Program-made: the position numbers and the translations under genes
The notes under the pieces: generated by a model
The model's database searches: none
The model's input: only the letters and a program-made list of their open reading frames with translations
Told to the model about the DNA's origin: nothing
Source: Natronosalvus hydrolyticus
Lineage (GTDB): Archaea > Halobacteriota > Halobacteria > Halobacteriales > Natrialbaceae
Reading direction: 5' to 3'
Assembly (NCBI GenBank): GCA_025517525.1
Contig: JAOPJZ010000002.1
Location: 310,001 to 374,000, forward strand
DNA length: 64,000 nt
Shown: positions 55,816 to 64,000 of the stretch, piece after piece
How positions within the stretch are numbered: the stretch's first letter is position 1
How the letters are laid out: each line of letters opens with the position of its first letter

Positions 55816-55823
55816 TATTAAAT
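55816..55823 (-). promoter_or_regulatory. TATA box of the ba3 oxidase operon
   Basis: The minus-strand ATTTAATA is centred 29 nt before the ATG at 55790, implying a leaderless operon mRNA. Confidence 0.55.
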
Positions 55824-56409
55824 GGAGCCCTCAACTGCATTCAGACATCCCACATTACGACAGAGTACTGATTGTTTGCGTGTGCCGTGGGCAGGTAGAC
55901 ATCTTCCCCTCGTAGTAATCCGCTCTTACTGGAGATAGCCAACAGGGCGAAAGGTCGCTGGTATCTCTTGAGGATCGCGGTCGGATTTTCGTGGCCAGTA
56001 GCGCCTCCATATCGACGGTTCGCTCGACGAGTAAAGGGGAAACCACGAGAACGAAAAGTCCGACTCACAGACAGCTCGGTTCGTCGTTCGCTTGCGTCCG
56101 GTCGAGAATCAGCAACGCGTCGTCATCGTCCACGTATCACCAGCCAAGCGTTGCGGACAGTGAACGGTGGACGAGAGAAAGCCCAACGAAACGGAGAAGC
56201 CGTGTGCGTGCGAGCGTTCGTAGAGAGTCGCGGTTGGATTCATCTCGCGAGCACCAATGATTTCCACACTTTGATTGTCGGTTGTGATCGTGTTCCTTGC
56301 GCCACGAGTTTGCCCCGCCGAAAGGAGTGTCGAAATCCGTATAGCCTGTTGAGAACTTCATCCAGACGACGAAGGGGTATTAAACCTGTCAATGGTGACA
56401 TATCGTCGT
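55824..56409. other. 0.59 kb spacer, possible gene remnant on the minus strand
   Basis: No confident gene. On the minus strand at about 55848-56068 a frame reads protein-like near its end (TAILKRYQRPFALLAISS, then GEDVYLPTAHANNQYSVVMW). A second frame upstream contains DDDDALLILDRTQ. The frames do not join, so this may be a decayed gene that I cannot assign. Confidence 0.35.
56378..56386 (+). promoter_or_regulatory. TATA box for the cupredoxin/HiPIP pair
   Basis: GTATTAAAC is centred 28 nt before the ATG at 56410. It supports that ATG over the one at 56392, which would be only 10 nt away. Confidence 0.5.
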
Positions 56410-56868
56410 ATGTACGGCAGTGAACGAATTTCTCGACGCAAGTTGCTCGTAGCCGGAGCGACGGCGAGCGCAGCCACGGTAGCCGGATGTCTGAACAATG
56501 ATAACGACGACAACGACGTTGACCTCGAGGAGTGGGAAGACATCGACGAATTTTATTTCGAGGGAGTGGTCGAACACTGGACCGGGATCGAACCGGACGT
56601 CATTGAGGACGAAGAGAACCCAACGTTGCATCTGATCGAGGGTCAGGAGTACGACTTTCGGTGGGTCAACGGAGATGGCGTCACACACAACCTCGAGATC
56701 TGGGACGAGGACGACGAGATTATCGACAACTACCAGAGCGACGACGTCGGGGAAGAAGGCGAGGAGACGACACTCGAGGGCGTCGCCGCGACCGAGGAAA
56801 TGGTGACGTACGTCTGCCAGTACCACCGGACAACCCAGGTCGGCGACCTCGAGGTTCACAACGAGTAA
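56410..56868 (+). CDS. Cupredoxin (halocyanin-like) Tat lipoprotein
   Basis: A 152-residue exported electron carrier. The Tat signal SRRKLLVAGAT (8-18) leads to lipobox Cys27 (AGCLNN). The copper-site order is that of a plastocyanin-like fold: His93 (VTHNLEIW), then Cys136 and His139 (YVCQYHRT). The axial methionine usual a few residues later is replaced in TTQVGD, so the site may be atypical, low-affinity or mononuclear with another axial ligand. The next gene, a HiPIP, starts 2 bp later. Both lie beside the ba3 oxidase, so it may donate electrons to CuA. Confidence 0.82.
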   Translation: MYGSERISRRKLLVAGATASAATVAGCLNNDNDDNDVDLEEWEDIDEFYFEGVVEHWTGIEPDVIEDEENPTLHLIEGQEYDFRWVNGDGVTHNLEIWDEDDEIIDNYQSDDVGEEGEETTLEGVAATEEMVTYVCQYHRTTQVGDLEVHNE

Positions 56869-56870
56869 CG

Positions 56871-57299
56871 ATGCCTCCGATCAACAGGCGGGAAATGCTA
56901 CAAATAGGAAGCACGACGTCACTGCTCGGACTGGCCGGGTGTGCCGAGTTTGTCGGCATCGAGGACGAAGATCCCGAACCGGAACCCCGCGAGCCAGACT
57001 GGTGCATCGAAGAGTACGACGAACCCGTCCCGGAGGCCCAGGAGACGGGAGAGAGCATCGATGGTATCGAGCGTGATCCAGACGACCTCAATTCGCGATA
57101 CGAGGTGGCCTATCAGTGTCACCCACAGGGATTCCAGCTCTGTGCGAACTGTCGGTACTTCATCCTGCCCGATGACGACGACGTGCCGATCGGCGCCTGT
57201 GCGATCGTCGATGGACGGGTACGCTCGCAGGATTGGTGTGGCCTCTACGAACACACGGAGCGGCTCGACGAGCCACCAGACCCAGCCCCGTTCGACTAG
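56871..57299 (+). CDS. High-potential iron-sulfur protein (HiPIP)-like Tat lipoprotein
   Basis: A 142-residue exported protein. A Tat-like signal NRREMLQIGS (5-14) is followed by lipobox Cys24 (AGCAEF). The HiPIP cluster pattern is CANCRYF with Cys91 and Cys94, then Cys110 (GACAIVDG) and Cys123 (DWCGLY), which would bind one [4Fe-4S] cluster. Two extra Cys (45 and 83) could form a disulfide. HiPIPs carry single electrons outside the membrane, commonly from a quinol-oxidising complex to a terminal oxidase. It is cotranscribed with the cupredoxin; both are membrane-anchored by lipid. Confidence 0.82.
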   Translation: MPPINRREMLQIGSTTSLLGLAGCAEFVGIEDEDPEPEPREPDWCIEEYDEPVPEAQETGESIDGIERDPDDLNSRYEVAYQCHPQGFQLCANCRYFILPDDDDVPIGACAIVDGRVRSQDWCGLYEHTERLDEPPDPAPFD

Positions 57300-57408
57300 G
57301 CTGAACCGAGCGAACTCGTGATCGGCTCCGCTTTCGGATCTATTGGACAGCTCGTCTGGATCACGCTCGAGAATCGAACCGAATCGTCGCCGAGGAAGCC
57401 GGATCCGA

Positions 57409-57840
57409 CTACAAGTCGTTCAGTTCAACATCCCCGCGCCGCGACTCGTGGAGATGAAGCCACTCGAGTCCAGTCAGAGTGTCGGACGTTTCCCGAAGCC
57501 ACACGCTGCTCGTGAGGGTACTCCAGTCGCCATCGATTCGTTCTCGTCGCTCGTAGGTCATCAGGTGAACGTCGTAGATCGATCCACGTCGTTCAACGGC
57601 ACGAACGTCGACGGTGTACGGAGGTGTGGAATCATCGTATTCGCCACTGGCATTACGCCACGTCTCGAGTGTATCCTCCCGGTCGTGGACGGTTCCATCC
57701 GGAGCCACGTAGGTGAACGAGGATGCCAGAGCGTCGGCGACCGGCGACGGATCCCCGCGGATTCCGCCGTACAGGTCCTCGAGAACAGTGTGTACGCGTC
57801 TGATCTCCCGACCAGTGTCGACGTTGGTTCGGTTCGTCAT
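57409..57840 (-). CDS. NTF2-like (SnoaL/DUF4440-type) protein
   Basis: A 143-residue soluble protein. An N-terminal helix pair (about 8-42, IRRVHTVLEDLYGGIRGDPS) and a curved beta sheet (TYVAPDGTVHDREDTLETW, then YDVHLMTYERRERIDGDW and SSVWLRETSDTLTGLEWLH) give the cone-shaped NTF2 fold. Such domains may be enzymes or adaptors, and no catalytic residue can be named here. The MTNRTNV start at 57840 is preferred; the longer frame upstream is antisense-like. It lies 32 bp downstream of the Mrp gene and may be cotranscribed. Confidence 0.7.
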   Translation of the reverse strand: MTNRTNVDTGREIRRVHTVLEDLYGGIRGDPSPVADALASSFTYVAPDGTVHDREDTLETWRNASGEYDDSTPPYTVDVRAVERRGSIYDVHLMTYERRERIDGDWSTLTSSVWLRETSDTLTGLEWLHLHESRRGDVELNDL

Positions 57841-57872
57841 GCGTCGGTGTATCTGTGCGCTTTCATTGTGGG

Positions 57873-58955
57873 TCACTCGGACACGGTTGGTTCGCCCGTC
57901 TTCACGCCGTGTTCGGACACACGCCGACGGTTCACGGCACCGATACGATCCGCTGTCTTCTCGACGAGGTCTCGGGTGGCGTCGTAGACCGGGCTTCCGT
58001 CGGCTTTCACGACGGGTGGGGCGCCCCCCTCGCCGCCGAAGTCGGGGTGGATCGGCAGCGTTCCGAGAGCAGCGACGTCGTACTCCTCGCAGATGGCTCC
58101 TGTGCCATCGCCCGCGAACAGTTCGTGTTCGTCCGCACAGGTCGGACAGTGGAACCGGCTCATGTTCTCGACGACGCCAAGTACGGGCGTCTCGTGTTTC
58201 TCGAACAGGCGCAGCCCCTTCCTGGCATCGTCGACGGCCAGTTCCTGTGGCGTCGTGACGATGACTACCCCCGTTACAGGGAGGCTCTGTAACAGGTTCA
58301 ACGACGCGTCGCCGGTGCCCGGCGGGAGGTCGACGATCAGGTAGTCCAGCGACCCCCACTCGACGTTCCTGTAGAAGTGCGTCATCACCTTATTGATCAT
58401 CGGCCCTCGCATGATCGCCGGATCGTCCCGGTTGTGAACGAGAAAGGCCATGCTCATGACCTTGACGCCGTAGGCCTCCGGTGGAACGAGTTTCTCGGTT
58501 CGTTCGGTGACGCCTGGTTCGTCCTCGACCGATAACAGTCGGGGGACGTTCGGACCGTGAACGTCGGCGTCGAGCAGTCCAACACGGGCGCCGAGGTCGG
58601 CGAGTCCGGCAGCGAGGTTGGCCGCAACGGTTGTCTTGCCGACGCCGCCTTTGCCGGAGGCAACGGCGACCACGTTTTTGATGCTGGGGAGAATTTCTTC
58701 GTCGAAGCCGTACCGCTCGCCGACGCTTGCGGTGAGTTCGGCCTCGAGTCCGACGTCGGTGACGATCTCCCTGATTCGGTCGCCGAGTTCCATCTCCGCC
58801 GGCGCGTACGGCGTGTTCAACGCGAGCGTTATCGAGGCCGTACCGTCGGCGATAGTCACGTCCTCGACGAGCCCAAGCGAGATGACGTCGTCGCCAAGGA
58901 TCGGATCGTCGGCATCGCGTAGCCGATCACGAAGTTCTTCTTCGGTTACCGTCAT
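57873..58955 (-). CDS. Mrp/ApbC-type Fe-S cluster carrier P-loop ATPase
   Basis: A 360-residue cytoplasmic protein. An N-terminal MIP18/DUF59 domain (about 5-85) is followed by the deviant Walker A GKGGVGKTT at 101-109 with Lys107, a switch region with DADVHGPN, and DLPPGTGD. CPTCADEH near 273 supplies the two Cys that hold a transient [4Fe-4S] cluster in the dimer. It would deliver clusters to apoproteins. The neighbouring FeS subunit and HiPIP are plausible clients. It starts 130 bp after the small membrane protein gene of the NrfD cluster on the same strand. Confidence 0.9.
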   Translation of the reverse strand: MTVTEEELRDRLRDADDPILGDDVISLGLVEDVTIADGTASITLALNTPYAPAEMELGDRIREIVTDVGLEAELTASVGERYGFDEEILPSIKNVVAVASGKGGVGKTTVAANLAAGLADLGARVGLLDADVHGPNVPRLLSVEDEPGVTERTEKLVPPEAYGVKVMSMAFLVHNRDDPAIMRGPMINKVMTHFYRNVEWGSLDYLIVDLPPGTGDASLNLLQSLPVTGVVIVTTPQELAVDDARKGLRLFEKHETPVLGVVENMSRFHCPTCADEHELFAGDGTGAICEEYDVAALGTLPIHPDFGGEGGAPPVVKADGSPVYDATRDLVEKTADRIGAVNRRRVSEHGVKTGEPTVSE

Positions 58956-59085
58956 GGGTGTTGGCGGTTGGGTTCGCGCCTCATTTGTTCAAACGTCGAT
59001 GCGTGCACGCGAAGTGAGTGATCTTCCATCATGTGAGCGTGTCGTCTCAGGTTGGCTTTCCGACCGATCCGGGAGCGAGGGACGA

Positions 59086-59292
59086 TCAAAAAAAGATCAC
59101 CCCGATTATGACCGAGAGGATGTACATCGGTATCCAGAGCAACAACACGAACGCTATCAGGTAAGCCAGCCCACGGAGGGCGGTCGAGACGTCCCGCGGC
59201 GCTCCGAAGAACCACGCAAGAACCATCACGTAGACGGGAACGAGGACGATTCCGAATATAAGCCACGTTCCCGGGCCAGGCAGCAGGCTCAT
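59086..59292 (-). CDS. Small two-helix membrane protein of the NrfD cluster
   Basis: A 68-residue protein with helices at about 9-29 and 40-66, of no named family. Its ATG overlaps the stop of the NrfD-like gene by 4 bp (59289-59292), so it is cotranscribed and translationally coupled. It is likely a small accessory subunit of the FeS/NrfD complex. The C-terminus is strongly hydrophobic (SVIIGVIFF). Confidence 0.68.
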   Translation of the reverse strand: MSLLPGPGTWLIFGIVLVPVYVMVLAWFFGAPRDVSTALRGLAYLIAFVLLLWIPMYILSVIIGVIFF

Positions 59293-60632
59293 TGGTTCAC
59301 CTCCCCGTCGCCCCGGTCGCTCCTAGCCTGTCCGTGCTTGTCCTCCACGACGTGTAACTCGACGACTGGAATTACCTTCGAAACCACGAGGAAGAACATC
59401 GCGACCATGGCGATTGTTCCGGCTAGCGTCGAAAGTTCGACGACACTCGGGAAGTACGAGCCAGGTACGGCCCGGTAAAGACCGAATCCGGGATACATCA
59501 TCCCCTCGACGATGAACAGCACCTTCTCGGTGAACGTCGCCGCGAGAATCGCGACGCTCGCGAGGACTGCCCGTTCCTTGCTAAACCACGCGGGACGAAC
59601 CACCGTGATAAACGAGAACGCGAGCACAAGGACAGCGAGCCCAATCGCGGCCCAGTAGAGCGGTTCACCGAGCATTGCATCCGTTGCGGCGGCCACGGCG
59701 ATGGGCGGCGCGAAGACGCCGGAGATGATCTGTTGAAGCTGGAGCCACAGGAACAACAGGACGAACAACCCGAGCCACATCGTCAGCCCCCGGAAAATGT
59801 CGTCCGTGAGCAGGTGCCCCCAGTCGTACCGCACCCTGAACGAGTATGAGAGGATGATCACCCCGCTGATCGCCGAGGAGAGCGCGATCGTCAGGAACTG
59901 CGGTCCCTGAACTGAATCGTACCAGCCCGGCATCGACGGCAGCAACTGGAACAACCAGGGGATGACGCCGCCGTGAAGAAGGAGGGGTGCGAGGATGATG
60001 ATCGCCAGCGCGAGCCACCAGACCATCCGCTGGACGACTGGATCCTCCTCCTCGGAGTACCCGAGTGTGAGCACCGTATAGACTGGGGAGAACCTATCAG
60101 GAAGGTCGTCCCGGAGCCGGGAGACGTCGTATCGGAGCGTCAACGCGAGATACGTCGCCGTGAGAACGAAATACATCGTGATGACGGTGACGTCCCAGAT
60201 CAGTGGCGACGTGTGAATCGTCCGTGGGAATGCCAGGACGACGCTCCAGACGACGCGGTCTGGTCGCCCGAGATGGACGATGATCATCAACCCCGCCATC
60301 ATCAGGGCGCCAATCGTCAGCAATTCGGCCAGTCTCGCGACTGGCTGGTAGCGCGTCAATCCAATGAGACGCACCGCCGCCGAGAGGATAATCCCGCCGT
60401 GAGCGATGCCGACCCACCAGATAAACAGGCCGATGTACATGCCCCACGTAACGCCACCGCCGGTTCCCCAGTCGGAAAGTCCAGTGACGATCAGGCCGTG
60501 GTAGAGCTGATAGATCCAGGCGATCGCCCAAATACCAGCGAAGAGGCTCGCAACCCCCAATGCGACGTAGTACGCCTTGGTCGTTCGCTGAATTGGGCGC
60601 AAGATGTCCGCTCGACTGACGTCGGAACTCAT
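59289..60632 (-). CDS. NrfD/PsrC-type quinone-interacting membrane subunit
   Basis: A 447-residue integral membrane protein with about nine helices. The frame starts with a short cytoplasmic leader (IQRTTKAYYVALG). Helices run through to near 435. Landmarks of NrfD/PsrC include GLFIWWVGIAHGGIILSAAVR near 78-98, where the His may contact quinone. The family oxidises or reduces quinone and passes electrons through an FeS partner. The FeS gene is immediately upstream (6 bp) and the small membrane protein overlaps downstream. No molybdopterin subunit follows, so the complex resembles PsrBC or the alternative complex III core rather than a complete reductase. Confidence 0.9.
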   Translation of the reverse strand: MSSDVSRADILRPIQRTTKAYYVALGVASLFAGIWAIAWIYQLYHGLIVTGLSDWGTGGGVTWGMYIGLFIWWVGIAHGGIILSAAVRLIGLTRYQPVARLAELLTIGALMMAGLMIIVHLGRPDRVVWSVVLAFPRTIHTSPLIWDVTVITMYFVLTATYLALTLRYDVSRLRDDLPDRFSPVYTVLTLGYSEEEDPVVQRMVWWLALAIIILAPLLLHGGVIPWLFQLLPSMPGWYDSVQGPQFLTIALSSAISGVIILSYSFRVRYDWGHLLTDDIFRGLTMWLGLFVLLFLWLQLQQIISGVFAPPIAVAAATDAMLGEPLYWAAIGLAVLVLAFSFITVVRPAWFSKERAVLASVAILAATFTEKVLFIVEGMMYPGFGLYRAVPGSYFPSVVELSTLAGTIAMVAMFFLVVSKVIPVVELHVVEDKHGQARSDRGDGEVNQ

Positions 60633-60638
60633 CGATTG

Positions 60639-62075
60639 TCAGTCCTCCTCGTTGGCAGCGGCACCGAGATCCAGGTGATCCTTACGCCGGTCGACCGTCC
60701 CAATGTCCTCGTACGCGACGGGCCCCTCGACTTGCTCTGCTTCGGGGCCCGGTTCGTTTCCGAGGTAAACGACGTTCGGTTCTGTACCAATCTCTTCGAG
60801 GAGTTTGTACGCCGAAAGCTGTGACTCGGGGCTCCCAGTGACGGCTTCCTCCCACTCTTCTTCCGGATCCTCGAACTTCTCGTCAGCGCGAGGTTCGACC
60901 TCCCGTCGCCGCTCTAAGTATCGGTTCGGACGGCTTTCGGGATCGTTCATGTCGCCGAAGTGGATGGCGCTCATTCCCGCGGCGTCACAGGCGTCCATGC
61001 AGGCGACCGTTCCGACCGCATCCTCGCCCATGTTACCATCCTGCCGAGAGGGACAGAACGTACACTTGCCCATCGTGCCCTTTCGCGGGCGGCTGTCCAC
61101 CTCCCGACCTCGCCCGTCACGGAAGTGATCACCGCTGCCCTCGAGGGTTTCCCGACGCTCCTCGGCATCCATTGCCTGTAGGTCGTCGGTGGATACGTCG
61201 ACTCGCTCGATGTCCTCCAACGGCGTGTCCGGTTCGCCCCACTGGAAGTAGTTGACGCCGTATGGGCAGGCGACTTGACAGTACCGGCAGCCGATACAGG
61301 TCTCGTAGTCGGTCAGCACCATGCCACCCTCCTCGCGAATGTGGCGGGCCTCAACCGGGCAGACTTTGGCACAGGGGGCGTTCGAGCAGTGCTGACACGG
61401 CCGGACGAGGAAGTTTTCCTCCTCGGTTCGCTCGTCCTCGTACGTCAATACGTACATCCAGTTTGCCCCGGTCGAGGTGTTGTTCTCTTCCATACAGCCG
61501 ATCACACACTGGAGGCAGCCGTCGCATCGTTCGAGGTCGATGACCATTCCCCATTGTGTCCCGTCGTTCTCGTCCTCCTGAGCGGCTTCTGTGTCGACGA
61601 AGGTCGGATCCTCGTCTTCACCGCTGCCACCGAAAACCCCGCTACCGAGTCCGACCGCCGCCGCTCCGAGCCCCATTTTCTTCATCGTCTCTCGACGGGA
61701 GATGTCGCCGTCAACGAGTTTCTCCAGGTGCTCGGCGAGACTCACGTCACCGTCTCGATTCGAGAAGGCGTTGGGCAGCGGTCGGTCGTCCGTACCGAAC
61801 TCTTCGGTGACTGCGTCGTGATACTCGGTGTGGAACTCCTCCTCAGTGATTTCACCAGCGACTAATCGCATGGCATCCTCAGCCATCTCCATCCCGAGAT
61901 CGGTGTCGTACTCGGTGTCGTCTAGCATCGCACGCATCTCCTTTTCCCACCCCTTGCCTATCGGGTGAAACGAGTCGCCACTCTCCCACGGGAGGGGCGC
62001 TGTCGACGCCTCGTCACCGGCCTCGGTGCTACAGCGGCATGTGTCACAGCCACATGACGAATCCTCAGTGCTCAT
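60639..62075 (-). CDS. Four-cluster FeS subunit (PsrB/DmsB-like) with N-terminal domain and internal Tat motif
   Basis: A 478-residue protein. The N-terminal 120 residues start with a Cys-rich CGCDTCRC (8-15) and form a helical domain. A Tat-like motif SRRETMKKMGLGAAA is at 126-140, unusually far inside. Four ferredoxin clusters follow: Cys184/187/190/194, Cys227/230/235/239, Cys260/263/266/270 and Cys338/341/359/363. This is the PsrB/DmsB 4x[4Fe-4S] pattern, and it would wire electrons to or from the NrfD subunit encoded next. The C-terminal 110 residues are acidic. No catalytic molybdopterin subunit is beside it in the window. Confidence 0.9.
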   Translation of the reverse strand: MSTEDSSCGCDTCRCSTEAGDEASTAPLPWESGDSFHPIGKGWEKEMRAMLDDTEYDTDLGMEMAEDAMRLVAGEITEEEFHTEYHDAVTEEFGTDDRPLPNAFSNRDGDVSLAEHLEKLVDGDISRRETMKKMGLGAAAVGLGSGVFGGSGEDEDPTFVDTEAAQEDENDGTQWGMVIDLERCDGCLQCVIGCMEENNTSTGANWMYVLTYEDERTEEENFLVRPCQHCSNAPCAKVCPVEARHIREEGGMVLTDYETCIGCRYCQVACPYGVNYFQWGEPDTPLEDIERVDVSTDDLQAMDAEERRETLEGSGDHFRDGRGREVDSRPRKGTMGKCTFCPSRQDGNMGEDAVGTVACMDACDAAGMSAIHFGDMNDPESRPNRYLERRREVEPRADEKFEDPEEEWEEAVTGSPESQLSAYKLLEEIGTEPNVVYLGNEPGPEAEQVEGPVAYEDIGTVDRRKDHLDLGAAANEED

Positions 62076-62820
62076 CGTCGTTCCCCTCTTGAACCGTAGA
62101 TTGCATGTGTCATTTTCGGATCACCGAAAGCTTTGCCGTCGTATCCGACCGAGTTCTATCACAACCTTACCCGCATGAACCAGCGGTTTCTCCTCTTCAC
62201 TCGGGAGCAGATACCAGTAGCCGTATGCGACCGAGTGTGTTAAAAATTGGCGTGCGTATTATTAACTAACATGGATTAGACACCTTCAGATAACCGTGAA
62301 GAACGAGTGGGTGAACGGGAATGAACTTGGCGCTGGCGACGCCCCACGTATCACCCCACGGCCGAAGGCGGGACAGCCCTTTGCTTGGATTTCATTCGAG
62401 CGTCGGTCGTTCGATGATTACGTCTTCAGGATCCAGCTGCAGCCTTGCTCCCAGCACTCCACAGTCGGTAGCTTTTCGTTGCGGTCGTCACTTTTTGTAT
62501 CACTGATATGTCACCCGAGAGCGTCTGTCGCCTCGTTGGACACGCGTGTCGCACTGTAGCCATTCACCGACGCGATGCACAGCCACTGATCGGTATGCGA
62601 CCCAATGCGTGTGATCCGGGCGACCCTGCTGAGCGACGAGAATTGGCACGAGTTCTTCGAAGTGGTCGACGCCAATGAGTGGGGCGCCATACAGGAAGCA
62701 CAGACCGGTGGCACCCCTCAACCCGTGGCACCGATCCAGAACGTATTAAGAAAATTGGAGTTCTTTATAATACACACATTCTCACTCAAGCTGACGGCTT
62801 CCCGATCAGTTCGATCCTGT
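62076..62820. other. Gene-poor spacer upstream of the FeS/NrfD operon
   Basis: The promoter region of the FeS gene may include TTAAAAATT at about 62240 or TATTATTAAC near 62257. A plus-strand frame from 62605 reads MRVIRATLLSDENWHEFFEV and is protein-like for about 50 residues, but it matches nothing I know. I read the segment as decaying DNA next to the transposase remnant. Confidence 0.4.
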
Positions 62821-63440
62821 TTAGTTTGTCTCATTGTTCCAGTGGGCGAAGGCTCGGAGCCACAAATTAGCCGTCTCTGGATCGACGTGCCTTAACGAGT
62901 ATGTGAACGAAGACGTTCAACGTTTTACCACTCTGTAAACACTTACAACGCTGTTTCGCTCACCGTGTCGCTCGTACCGAAACTCGAAACCGCAGCGGTA
63001 AAATGCAGTTTTCAGCCAGGGAGCCGAATCGATCAGAAAGACAGCGTCTTTGACGTCTCCACGAGTTTCGCAAGGAATATCTCGGTAATAGCGGTTGTAC
63101 GGGCCGAATACAGCCGAACGTGGAAGAATCGGTTGGTCACTTGATCTGCGGCGTACAGCCAGTCCTACTGACCATCGATCCAGATCACGGTTTCATCGAG
63201 TGCAACTTGCCCCGGACAGGCATCGTTTTTCGGTGCAAGATCGGCCCTGTGAACCCAATCATGGACCGCCTTTCAATTCCGCTTGACACCGTATTTCTCG
63301 AGTTATCAAACTGTATTTGAAAGTGATGGTTCGTCCAGGTGGAGGTGAATACCGAGCGCCATCAGCTCGCGCGGTGACCGTTCTCGCTACACAAATTCCA
63401 AGTCGATCCACCCACTAGATTCTCTGAGCTTGGCGCGCCA
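62821..63440 (-). pseudogene. Decayed IS6-type haloarchaeal transposase
   Basis: On the minus strand the translation follows the IS6-family DDE transposase through several in-frame stops and at least one frameshift. The order is WIDLEFV at about 63410, LEKYGVKRN, VHDWVHRADLAP, GQVALDETVIWIDG (first Asp of DDE), and RFFHVRLYSARTTA. ERHGERNSV near 62945 and LWLRAFAHWN just before TAA at 62821 complete it. Stops interrupt it at about five places. Terminal inverted repeats were not found. No intact IS lies in the window. Confidence 0.75.
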
Positions 63441-63509
63441 TAGGCACCAAAAACGGCCACCGTCTCACCACTTCATACGCAAACTAAACACCGCGATCAG
63501 TTCCATGAC

Positions 63510-63983
63510 TACAGTAATGAGGTTGACCACGTCATTCATGCTGGGGACTTCGGTTCAAAAGCGGCATTTGCGAATGTACATGAACTTACTGACGACCTAC
63601 CTTCGTCTATGGAATGGTCGACCCGGTCGATATTGATCTTCCAGCAGTTGCTTCGGTTACGGCCAACGGTAGGCCGTCGTCGTTTCAAATGGGATGATCA
63701 ATTTCGTCGAACGGGCCGTGTCGAGTTCGGAAGGTGTTGTTTTTAACCGCAACGACTGGCTCGACGCTGTCGGAGAAACGACACGGCAAGAGCTGATACG
63801 GACAGACCGGTTGTCGGTGTCAGCGGACATGGTCACGAAATTGAGGACGAGAGTCATAATGGTGTTCGAGTACTGAACCCGGGAAGTGCTACGGGTGTCG
63901 GCCCAGCTGATGGGACGGCAACCATGATGACTGCCGAGGTTTCTGACAGTAGAATTGACATAACCGTTCACGAGTCACGCTAG
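63510..63983 (+). pseudogene. Decayed, N-terminally truncated YfcE-type metallophosphoesterase
   Basis: The plus-strand translation follows the YfcE/MJ0936 phosphoesterase across frameshifts. DHVIHAGDFGSKAAFANVHE lies at about 63521-63580, and PVDIDLPAVASVTANG near 63625. FNRNDWLDAVGETTRQELIR follows around 63745. The end is GVSGHGHEIEDESHNGVRVL then NPGSATGVGPADGTATMM and VHESR with TAG at 63981. The N-terminal metal motif (SDTH) is missing; the transposase remnant lies just upstream. At least two frameshifts separate the pieces, so no functional product is expected. Confidence 0.7.
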
Positions 63984-64000
63984 ATTCGCTTGTTTCTCTT

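Noticed and set aside
62605-62895. 96-residue plus-strand frame starting MRVIRATLL
   Set aside because: The first 50 residues look protein-like, but the rest overlaps the transposase relic. No family recognised, so not called as a gene.
1-64000. tRNA or rRNA genes
   Set aside because: I saw no T-loop plus acceptor-stem pattern in the spacers by eye. A tRNA scan would settle this.

Overview
The window is a 64 kb stretch of a haloarchaeal chromosome. Three things point there: very acidic predicted proteins, many twin-arginine (Tat) lipoproteins and secreted enzymes, and TATA-like boxes 26-30 nt upstream of start codons, which implies leaderless mRNAs. The marker proteins agree: halobacterial transducers, a ba3 oxidase with CbaC, a PGF-CTERM surface protein, TrmB and an amphi-Trp protein. 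The mix resembles Natrialbales-type genomes, but no rRNA or other phylogenetic marker is present, so genus is not assigned. I saw no rRNA, tRNA or CRISPR.

Layout. 1-11958: 3' part of a zinc alcohol/polyol dehydrogenase, an amphi-Trp protein, a transducer, a DyP-fold Tat lipoprotein, two tandem CRTAC1-type beta-propeller proteins and a HEAT-repeat protein. 12129-26740: a probable beta-1,3-glucan (laminarin-like) locus, with an Opp-type ABC importer, an aldo/keto reductase, a secreted GH81 endo-beta-1,3-glucanase, a TrmB sugar regulator and a cytoplasmic GH3 beta-glucosidase. 26741-28773: a gene-poor AT-rich gap. 28774-50198: an amino-acid/cyanophycin island with a winged-helix regulator, class III aminotransferase, glutamate dehydrogenase preceded by a 37-residue zinc-ribbon protein, a transducer, a ureohydrolase, two secreted cyanophycinases around a PGF-CTERM surface protein, an M28 peptidase and a second complete Opp-type importer. 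51106-62075: a CBS-HPF fusion, a ba3-type oxidase cluster, a cupredoxin, a HiPIP, Mrp/ApbC and a PsrB/PsrC-like FeS-NrfD pair. 62076-64000: decaying DNA with a dead IS6-type transposase and a dead YfcE-type phosphoesterase.

How the genes may work together (inference). Each polymer locus pairs a secreted depolymerase with an Opp-family importer and cytoplasmic enzymes. Glucan would be cut by GH81, imported, and finished by GH3 under TrmB control. Cyanophycin would be cut outside the cell to beta-Asp-Arg dipeptides and imported, with nitrogen recovered through the M28 peptidase, ureohydrolase, aminotransferase and glutamate dehydrogenase, and a Cache transducer giving chemotaxis. The respiratory block could run quinol -> NrfD/FeS -> HiPIP or cupredoxin -> ba3 oxidase. 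Three small families of intergenic palindromes, two copies each, abut stop codons or fill spacers, and two of them show compensatory stem changes.
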